Below, one piece after another: positions 1-4,211 of a stretch of 5,015 bases of DNA. The notes beneath the pieces are model-generated. The model ran no database searches. It saw only the letters and a list, made by a program, of their open reading frames with translations, and was not told the origin of the DNA. Position 1 is the first letter of the stretch. Each line of letters opens with the position of its first letter. Origin of the DNA: Fidelibacterota bacterium (GTDB lineage: Bacteria > Fidelibacterota > Fidelibacteria > Fidelibacterales > Fidelibacteraceae); NCBI GenBank assembly GCA_030596185.1, contig JAUVKP010000103.1, forward strand, positions 1-5,015, in the 5' to 3' direction. A program made the position numbers and the translations under genes.

Positions 1-236
1 GACATATTGCTCCTGAAGCTGCTGCAGGTGGAACCATTGGAATTATTAAGGATGGTGATATTATTTCTTTAGATATTCCTGCAGGCAAACTTGAAGTAAA
101 ATTGACTGATGAAGAAATTAGGAGCAGAAAAGAAGGCTGGACTCCCAAACCACCTCGTATCGATTATGGTGCATTAGGACGATATGCTCTTATGGCGCAA
201 TCCGCTTCAAAGGGTGCGATTACAAATATAAAATAA
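1..236 (+). CDS. ilvD: Dihydroxy-acid dehydratase, C-terminal end (partial)
   Basis: This is the last 77 codons of an ilvD gene cut by the left window edge; the reading frame begins at base 3 and stops at TAA 234-236. Dihydroxy-acid dehydratase is a cytoplasmic Fe-S enzyme that dehydrates 2,3-dihydroxy-isovalerate and 2,3-dihydroxy-3-methylvalerate to the 2-oxo acids, the step after IlvC. The visible part opens with HIAPEAAAGGTIGIIKDGD, which matches the family's conserved GH(V/I)xPEAxxGGxIxxxxDGD block, followed by the typical tail: IDIP-like SLDIPAG, TDEE, a WxPxxPR stretch and a closing ARYAxxxxSAxxGA-like segment. The Fe-S cysteines lie upstream and cannot be checked. A paralogous sugar-acid dehydratase (Edd type) is possible for so short a fragment, but the tail and the adjacent ilvBNC genes argue strongly for IlvD. 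It is followed 65 bp later by ilvB on the same strand, so the two are probably co-transcribed. Confidence 0.93.
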   Translation, partial: HIAPEAAAGGTIGIIKDGDIISLDIPAGKLEVKLTDEEIRSRKEGWTPKPPRIDYGALGRYALMAQSASKGAITNIK

Positions 237-244
237 TACACATC

Positions 245-275
245 TGTAGAGACGCAGCATTGCTGCGTCTTTACA
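245..275. repeat. Hairpin-forming inverted repeat between ilvD and ilvB
   Basis: The bases form a nearly perfect inverted repeat: arms 245-258 and 262-275 pair over 14 positions (13 Watson-Crick plus one G-T at 249/271) around a 3-base loop ATT. The GC-rich core is AGACGCAGC/GCTGCGTCT. The right arm is followed by ACAAAATAAT-like sequence rather than a T-run, so it does not look like a standard intrinsic terminator. It could be an interspersed palindromic repeat (GTAGAGACGC...GCGTCT elements are common in several bacterial phyla, from memory) or a transcript-stabilising or attenuating hairpin between ilvD and ilvB. Confidence 0.8.
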
Positions 276-289
276 AAATAATGATTATT

Positions 290-295
290 AAAGGA
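290..295 (+). promoter_or_regulatory. Ribosome binding site that fixes the ilvB start
   Basis: AAAGGA lies 6 bases upstream of ATG 302. It supports that ATG over the in-frame TTG at 260, which sits inside the hairpin loop, has no Shine-Dalgarno sequence and would add 14 residues foreign to the family. Confidence 0.8.
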
Positions 296-301
296 AAATT
301 C

Positions 302-2047
302 ATGAACGGCTCGCAAATTGTCATTGATGCATTAAAACAAGAAGGTGTTGAAACACTTTTCGGGTATCCCGGTGGTGTGGTTATTCCCATTTTTGACGCA
401 CTTTTTAAAGAAAAAGAATTGAATGTCATATTAAATCGCCATGAACAAGCTGCGGTACATGGCGCGGACGGTTATGCGCGTTCAACGGGCAAAGTTGGTG
501 TTGCTTTAGTAACATCGGGACCCGGAGCAACCAATGCCATTACAGGAATTGCAACAGCTAAACTTGATTCCGTACCTATTGTAGTAATCAGCGGACAGGT
601 AAAAAATGGCTTTATTGGTACAGACGGTTTCCAAGAAGTAGATATGTCCGGGATGACACGTACGATCTCAAAGCATAATTATCTTGTCAACGATATAGCT
701 GATCTACCAAAAGCCATGAAAGAAGCTTTCCATATTGCACGAACCGGTCGTCCGGGTCCTGTCTCGATCGATATTCCCGTTGATGTCCTGATTTCAGTGC
801 TTGAAGATTATAAATATCCGGAAGAAGTCAAATTACCGGGCTACAAACCTACGATCAAAGGTAACCCAAAGCAGATCAAGAAGCTTGCTGATACGATCCA
901 AGCTGCCGAAAAGCCCCTATTTTATACAGGGGGCGGTATTGTTGCTGCAGGAGCTGAAAAAGAATTACTCACCGTAGTGGAAAAAACCAATATTCCCTTT
1001 GTTACGACCTTAATGGGATTGGGCACATCGGATGTCGATCATCCTTTGTTCCTTGGGATGCCCGGCATGCACGGACGCTATGCCGCCAATCACGCTATGA
1101 TGCAATGTGATTTGCTGATCGCGGTTGGTGCACGTTTTGATGATCGCGTTACCGGCGATCTCTCACGCTTTGCACCTAAAGCTACGATTGCACATATCGA
1201 TATCGATCCTGCTGAGATCGGCAAGAATATTCAAACGGAGATCCCCGTAGTGGGTGATGCAAAACATGTATTAAAAGAACTTGGTAAAACCTTAAAAGCC
1301 CGTCCGGCCAATGGCTGGTGTAAAGCTGTGACTGCCTGGCGGGATGAAACTCCTCTTAGCTATTCTCAAAAACCGAATAAAGATCTTGCTCCGCAACATG
1401 TAATTGAGCGTATTAGTGAACTAAGCAAGGATGATGCGATCATCGTAACGGATGTAGGACAGCATCAAATGTTCGCAGCTCTTTACTATCAACATAAATC
1501 ACCTCGCTGTTTTCTTAGCTCGGGAGGGTTGGGAACAATGGGTTACGGCCTTCCGGCTGCAATGGGCGCCTCTCTGGCATACCCTAAGCGCCAGGTTATC
1601 GGCATCATCGGTGATGGTGGATTCCAGATGAATATTCAGGAATTGGCTACTTGCGCCATTAATAATATACCGGTCAAAGCCATTATTTTGAACAATCAAT
1701 ATCTTGGAATGGTACGCCAATGGCAGGATCTTTTCTGGAATAAAAGATATTCAAAGGTTTGTTTGAAGCAAACCCCTAATTGCCCTCCGAATTGTCAGGG
1801 GCCTAACCCGGATTGCCCCGAGGTTTACCGGCCTGATTTTGTGAAGGTCGCGGAAGCAAACGGCGTTAAAGGACTAAGGGCATCCAATGTGGAAGAACTT
1901 GATACCGTACTGAAAGAAGGATTTGCACATCCCGGGCCCGTGGTTATTGAATGTATCGTACGAAAAGAAGAAAATGTCTATCCAATGGTACCCGGTGGAA
2001 AACCAATTGATGAAATACTACTGGGACCTGAAAAGGAAGAAGCATGA
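302..2047 (+). CDS. ilvB: Acetolactate (acetohydroxyacid) synthase large, catalytic subunit
   Basis: This 581-residue protein is the ThDP-, Mg- and FAD-dependent subunit that condenses pyruvate with pyruvate (acetolactate) or with 2-oxobutyrate (acetohydroxybutyrate), the first common step to valine, leucine and isoleucine. The three family domains are present: N-terminal ThDP-enzyme domain about 1-170 with the cofactor-activating glutamate E48 in RHEQAAVHGADGYAR; central domain about 190-330 with the signature GARFDDR at 276-282; and C-terminal ThDP-binding domain about 380-540 with GDG at 437-439 and NN at 464-465. W474 in MVRQWQ is the tryptophan associated with preference for 2-oxobutyrate as second substrate. 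The C-terminal ENVYPMVPGG block is the family tail. The length fits (usually about 560-590). The odd part is an insertion with four cysteines (C487, C494, C498, C505) between RYS and the conserved PDFVKVAEA segment. ATG 302 was chosen for its ribosome binding site. The gene overlaps ilvN by 4 bases, which implies coupled, balanced synthesis of the two subunits. Confidence 0.97.
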   Translation: MNGSQIVIDALKQEGVETLFGYPGGVVIPIFDALFKEKELNVILNRHEQAAVHGADGYARSTGKVGVALVTSGPGATNAITGIATAKLDSVPIVVISGQVKNGFIGTDGFQEVDMSGMTRTISKHNYLVNDIADLPKAMKEAFHIARTGRPGPVSIDIPVDVLISVLEDYKYPEEVKLPGYKPTIKGNPKQIKKLADTIQAAEKPLFYTGGGIVAAGAEKELLTVVEKTNIPFVTTLMGLGTSDVDHPLFLGMPGMHGRYAANHAMMQCDLLIAVGARFDDRVTGDLSRFAPKATIAHIDIDPAEIGKNIQTEIPVVGDAKHVLKELGKTLKARPANGWCKAVTAWRDETPLSYSQKPNKDLAPQHVIERISELSKDDAIIVTDVGQHQMFAALYYQHKSPRCFLSSGGLGTMGYGLPAAMGASLAYPKRQVIGIIGDGGFQMNIQELATCAINNIPVKAIILNNQYLGMVRQWQDLFWNKRYSKVCLKQTPNCPPNCQGPNPDCPEVYRPDFVKVAEANGVKGLRASNVEELDTVLKEGFAHPGPVVIECIVRKEENVYPMVPGGKPIDEILLGPEKEEA

Positions 2048-2523
2048 AGACCAAACATACAATTCGTTTAAAAGTTCTAAATACCGTGGGTGTCATGGCA
2101 CGTATAACCGGATTGATCTCCCAACGTGGATACAATATTGACAGTATCATGTCCACACCGACTGAAATACCTGAAATATACAGTGTTCATCTTGTTTTAA
2201 CTGAAACCGAAGACAAGATCGAACAGATATCAAAACAGTTGAACAAGCTGGTGGATGTGGTAAAAGTTACTGATATTTCACATAATAAGAATTATATTGT
2301 TCGTGAGTTCATTATGGTGAAGATCAGCACCTCAAAGAATCGAACGGATCTTTTACAATTGATCGATCTTTTTAGAGCCAAAGTTTTGGATCTGGCAACG
2401 AACTATGTTGTGATCAGTCTGACAGGTTCACCCCGGAAGATCAAACGTTTTATTGAAGCCGTTCAACCTTTCGGGATACAAGAATTAGACCGCAGCGGCG
2501 AATTCGCGGTTTTGGACGTTTAA
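2044..2523 (+). CDS. ilvN: Acetolactate synthase small, regulatory subunit
   Basis: This 159-residue protein is the regulatory partner of IlvB; in known enzymes it raises catalytic activity and confers feedback inhibition by branched-chain amino acids, usually valine. Residues about 4-76 form an ACT domain (HTIRLKVLNTVGVMARITGL, then SQRGYNIDSI) and about 82-157 form the C-terminal domain of the long IlvH/IlvN type, starting at VREFIMVKI and ending in LDRSGEFAVLD. N13, G16 and N31 correspond to ACT-domain positions whose changes in E. coli IlvH relieve valine inhibition; all are retained, so feedback control is probably intact (inference). The length matches the family (about 155-175). The start ATG overlaps the ilvB stop as ATGA, and AAGGA at 2033-2037 inside ilvB lies 6 bases upstream, so translation is coupled. 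The stop codon is followed almost at once by a tandem octamer array. The symbol ilvH would be equally valid. Confidence 0.96.
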   Translation: MKTKHTIRLKVLNTVGVMARITGLISQRGYNIDSIMSTPTEIPEIYSVHLVLTETEDKIEQISKQLNKLVDVVKVTDISHNKNYIVREFIMVKISTSKNRTDLLQLIDLFRAKVLDLATNYVVISLTGSPRKIKRFIEAVQPFGIQELDRSGEFAVLDV

Positions 2524-2525
2524 GA

Positions 2526-2557
2526 GTTGAAACGTTGAAGTGTTGAAATGTTGAAAC
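2526..2557 (+). repeat. Tandem octamer array, four copies of GTTGAANN
   Basis: Four adjoining 8-base units read GTTGAAAC, GTTGAAGT, GTTGAAAT and GTTGAAAC. The array begins 2 bases after the ilvN stop codon. The last two bases of the unit vary and the first six are invariant. Its first 14 bases can pair with 2578-2591 (13 of 14), and 2534-2547 is exactly complementary to 2932-2945. Confidence 0.88.
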
Positions 2558-2575
2558 AAAAGAAAAAGAATATAT

Positions 2576-2591
2576 TTTTCAACGATTCAAC
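2576..2591 (-). repeat. Two inverted copies of the GTTGAANN octamer
   Basis: Read on the - strand, this gives GTTGAATC then GTTGAAAA. Bases 2578-2591 pair with 2526-2539 at 13 of 14 positions, so a transcript leaving ilvN could fold into a stem with a loop of about 38 bases. The stem is AT-rich and has no T-run after it, so it is not a typical terminator. Confidence 0.7.
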
Positions 2592-2620
2592 AAAAATCAA
2601 ATTGAAATGCGTATTTATTT

Positions 2621-2695
2621 GTCATCTCGACCGAAGTGAATGTAGCGGCCTGTCCGCCGAAGCTTTATGCGAAGGCGGGAGAGATCTCAAACTAC
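2621..2695. repeat. Probable interspersed palindromic element
   Basis: The segment starts GTCATCTCGACCGAAGTGAA and ends near the 8-base palindrome GAGATCTC (2681-2688). Its centre can fold as CCGCC (2654-2658) with GGCGG (2674-2678), a symmetrical GAA/GAA internal loop (2659-2661 and 2671-2673), then GC/GC and a TTTAT loop. It resembles, from memory, interspersed repeats built on GTCAT(T/C)TCGACCGAAG seen in Bacteroidetes and other FCB genomes. Its GC content is clearly above that of the flanks. No open reading frame or integrase-like gene accompanies it. The exact boundaries are uncertain. Confidence 0.6.
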
Positions 2696-2783
2696 ACAAT
2701 ATTTGAAATGTGGTTTAATAAAAGTCAATGAAAAGAAGAAGTTGATAGTTGAAAATAAATATTCTATTGTAAAACATGATTAG

Positions 2784-2803
2784 CCCCGGGTTTTAACCCG
2801 GGG
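2784..2803. repeat. Perfect 20-bp palindrome CCCCGGG-TTTTAA-CCCGGGG
   Basis: Bases 2784-2792 (CCCCGGGTT) and 2795-2803 (AACCCGGGG) are exact reverse complements separated by TT. The RNA would make a very stable short hairpin. The following bases are ATCTATGATA, so there is no T-tract and a canonical terminator is unlikely. A related palindrome follows 19 bases later. Confidence 0.85.
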
Positions 2804-2822
2804 ATCTATGATACAAATAAAT

Positions 2823-2838
2823 CGGGGTTTTAACCCCG
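2823..2838. repeat. Second, shorter palindrome CGGGGTT-TT-AACCCCG
   Basis: Arms 2823-2829 and 2832-2838 are exact reverse complements around TT. It shares the GGGTTTTAACCC core with the palindrome at 2784-2803, so the two look like members of one family in tandem. No T-run follows it. Confidence 0.8.
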
Positions 2839-2913
2839 GAAGAGGATGCCGAATGGTCGAGAGTTGAAGACAGAAAAGTTGAAAGTTAAAGAGTCGAACT
2901 ACAATAAAATTCT

Positions 2914-2945
2914 CATTCAACATTTCACCGATTCAACACTTCAAC
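2914..2945 (-). repeat. Inverted four-copy octamer array upstream of ilvC
   Basis: Read on the - strand, the 32 bases split into GTTGAAGT, GTTGAATC, GGTGAAAT and GTTGAATG, the same octamer family as 2526-2557 but in the opposite orientation. Bases 2932-2945 are an exact 14-base reverse complement of 2534-2547. The two four-copy arrays thus face each other across most of the ilvN-ilvC spacer. Confidence 0.82.
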
Positions 2946-3013
2946 AAAACAAAGAGGATAGGAATTATTTTTAAATAAATGGTTTAATAAATACTTATAA
3001 CAAGTTAATAATC

Positions 3014-3018
3014 AGGAG
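3014..3018 (+). promoter_or_regulatory. Ribosome binding site of ilvC
   Basis: AGGAG ends 7 bases before ATG 3026, a near-ideal Shine-Dalgarno sequence. It favours this ATG over the in-frame ATGs at 3032 and 3038. Confidence 0.85.
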
Positions 3019-3025
3019 AATAAAA

Positions 3026-4021
3026 ATGTCAATGGAAATGTATTACGACAAAGATAGCAAACCGGAATTACTGAAATCAAAGACTATCGCCATTATTGGT
3101 TATGGTTCTCAGGGTCATGCACAGGCACAAAATTTAAGAGACAGCGGTTATAATGTTATCGTTGGAGAATTGGAAGGTACCGATAATTATAAATTGGCTA
3201 TTGAACATGGTTTCACTCCCCTATCAGCTAAAGAAGCTTCAGCTAAAGCTGACGTTGTTCAGATCCTTTTACCCGATGAATTACAGAAAAAAGTTTATGA
3301 AGCAGATATTGCCGCAAATATGACAGCAGGCAAAGCCCTTGTTTTTTCACACGGATTCAATATTCACTATGGACAGATCGTGCCCCCCAAAGATGTGGAT
3401 GTCTACATGGTTGCACCCAAAGGTCCGGGGCACCTTGTTCGTCGTCAATTCGTTGAAGGCGGTGGTGTACCGGCATTGATCGCTGTTCATCAGAATGCAA
3501 GCGGTGATGCCCGCGAAATGGCTCTTGCTCACGCATGTGGAGTGGGTGCCGGGCGTTCTGGTATTATTGAAGCCACTTTCCGTGAAGAAACAGAAACAGA
3601 CCTTTTTGGTGAACAAGCCGTTCTTTGCGGCGGTTTAACAGAATTGATTCGTGCAGGTTTTGATACGCTTGTAGAAGCCGGTTATAAGCCTGAAATGGCC
3701 TATTTTGAATGTCTGCATGAAGTTAAATTGATCACTGACCTGATCTTTGAAGGCGGAATTGCCAATATGCGTTCATCGATCTCCGATACAGCTGAATACG
3801 GTGATCTGACTCGTGGACGTCGTATTATCACTGAAGATACACGTAAAGAAATGAAGAAGATCCTGGGCGAAATTCAGGACGGTACATTTGCTAAAGAATG
3901 GATCCATGAAAATGAAACCGGCCGTCCGGTTTATACCGCAATAAAAGAAAAAGATGCTGAACATTTGCTTGAAAAAGTGGGTGCCAGGATCCGCGGTATG
4001 ATGAGTTGGTTGAAGAAGTAA
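3026..4021 (+). CDS. ilvC: Ketol-acid reductoisomerase, class I, possibly NADH-preferring
   Basis: This 331-residue cytoplasmic enzyme rearranges and reduces acetolactate or acetohydroxybutyrate to the dihydroxy acids used by IlvD. The length is that of the short class I form (about 330 residues), not the long E. coli-type class II. The N-terminal Rossmann domain spans about 1-182 with [13 protein letters not shown] from G25 and the catalytic SHGFN histidine H109. The all-helical C-terminal knotted domain spans about 183-328 and supplies the metal-binding D192, E196, E228 and E232, with S253 in [11 protein letters not shown]. All catalytic residues are present. The unusual part is the cofactor loop, residues 47-55 GELEGTDNY, where NADPH-using relatives typically read GLRPGSxSW: the arginine and the second serine are gone, and E48, E50 and D53 are acidic, as expected of an NADH-preferring variant. 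ATG 3026 follows a strong AGGAG. A heptamer array starts within the last codons. Same-strand cimA begins 190 bp downstream. Confidence 0.97.
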   Translation: MSMEMYYDKDSKPELLKSKTIAIIGYGSQGHAQAQNLRDSGYNVIVGELEGTDNYKLAIEHGFTPLSAKEASAKADVVQILLPDELQKKVYEADIAANMTAGKALVFSHGFNIHYGQIVPPKDVDVYMVAPKGPGHLVRRQFVEGGGVPALIAVHQNASGDAREMALAHACGVGAGRSGIIEATFREETETDLFGEQAVLCGGLTELIRAGFDTLVEAGYKPEMAYFECLHEVKLITDLIFEGGIANMRSSISDTAEYGDLTRGRRIITEDTRKEMKKILGEIQDGTFAKEWIHENETGRPVYTAIKEKDAEHLLEKVGARIRGMMSWLKK

Positions 4022-4052
4022 GACGTGAAACGTAAGACGTAAGAAGTAAGAC
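4018..4052 (+). repeat. Tandem heptamer array overlapping the ilvC stop codon
   Basis: Five adjoining 7-base units read GTAAGAC, GTGAAAC, GTAAGAC, GTAAGAA and GTAAGAC. The ilvC stop codon TAA (4019-4021) lies inside the first unit. A 15-base direct repeat, AAGAAGTAAGACGTG, occurs at 4013-4027 and 4041-4055, offset by 28 bases or exactly four units. The array has no inverted partner nearby. Confidence 0.85.
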
Positions 4053-4062
4053 GTGGAGTAAA

Positions 4063-4105
4063 GACCTTCCGGGTTGACCGAACAGAGTGAGGATCCCGGA
4101 TGGTC
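4063..4105. repeat. Inverted repeat with 21-base loop, upstream of cimA
   Basis: GACC-T-TCCGGG (4063-4073) pairs with CCCGGA-T-GGTC (4095-4105) at 10 of 11 positions, with a T/T mismatch at 4067/4101. The loop contains GACCGAACAGAGTGAGGAT. No T-run follows. It looks like one unit of an interspersed palindromic repeat; a regulatory hairpin in the ilvC-cimA spacer is the alternative. Confidence 0.65.
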
Positions 4106-4128
4106 GGAAACGAGTTTGAATACTTTTT

Positions 4129-4170
4129 GACCAGCCAGCACCTGTTTTAAAACAGTCGAGCTGGCAGGTC
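4129..4170. repeat. Long imperfect hairpin ahead of cimA
   Basis: GACCAGCCAGC (4129-4139) pairs with GCTGGCAGGTC (4160-4170) at 10 of 11 positions. Inside it, after a small asymmetric internal loop, sits the perfect 14-base palindrome CTGTTTTAAAACAG (4142-4155). The right side is followed by TAATCAAAAC, so a rho-independent terminator is not supported in the + direction. It ends about 40 bases before the cimA start. Confidence 0.7.
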
Positions 4171-4211
4171 TAATCAAAACCCTAAACTCCTAAACAATAA
4201 AAATAGGTATT

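Larger units (their letters stand above)
2524..3025. other. 502-bp gene-free, repeat-rich spacer between ilvN and ilvC
   Basis: I see no credible coding sequence on either strand here. The hexamer GTTGAA occurs seven times on the + strand (2526, 2534, 2542, 2550, 2748, 2863, 2878) and its complement TTCAAC five times (2578, 2586, 2916, 2932, 2940), where about 0.1 of each is expected by chance. The middle holds a composite palindromic element (2621-2695) and two GC-rich palindromes (2784-2803, 2823-2838). The last 80 bases before ilvC are very AT-rich and would be the natural site of an ilvC promoter, but no convincing -35/-10 pair is visible. No tRNA, leader peptide, T-box or riboswitch was recognised. 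Confidence 0.85.

Noticed and set aside
260..301. N-terminal extension of ilvB from an in-frame TTG at 260.
   Set aside because: The TTG falls in the loop of a strong hairpin, has no ribosome binding site, and the added residues do not match the family. ATG 302 has AAAGGA at the right distance.
237..301. Leader peptide or T-box attenuator ahead of ilvB.
   Set aside because: Only 65 bases separate the genes, there is no short frame rich in Ile/Leu/Val codons, and no T-box sequence or alternative terminator is visible.
1499..1720. Open frames on the - strand inside ilvB, and similar ones inside ilvC (3347-3616, 3773-4177) and cimA (4219-4401, 4379-4567, 4688-4870).
   Set aside because: They are antisense to well-conserved coding sequence, have low-complexity or unfamiliar translations and lack family motifs.
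1923..2141. A + strand 72-codon frame across the ilvB-ilvN junction.
   Set aside because: It is an out-of-frame shadow of two genes with clear homology, and its product resembles nothing I know.
2784..2838. Rho-independent terminator after ilvN.
   Set aside because: The palindromes are GC-rich, but neither is followed by a run of T on either strand, and the other stems in the gap are AT-rich without T-tracts.
2526..2945. CRISPR array or tracr-like RNA.
   Set aside because: The units are 7-8 bases and contiguous; there are no 25-40-base repeats with unique spacers and no cas genes.
2941..3025. Promoter for ilvC in the AT-rich stretch before its ribosome binding site.
   Set aside because: Several loose TATAAT- or TTTG-like matches can be found in such AT-rich sequence, but no pair has good spacing and sequence, so none is listed.
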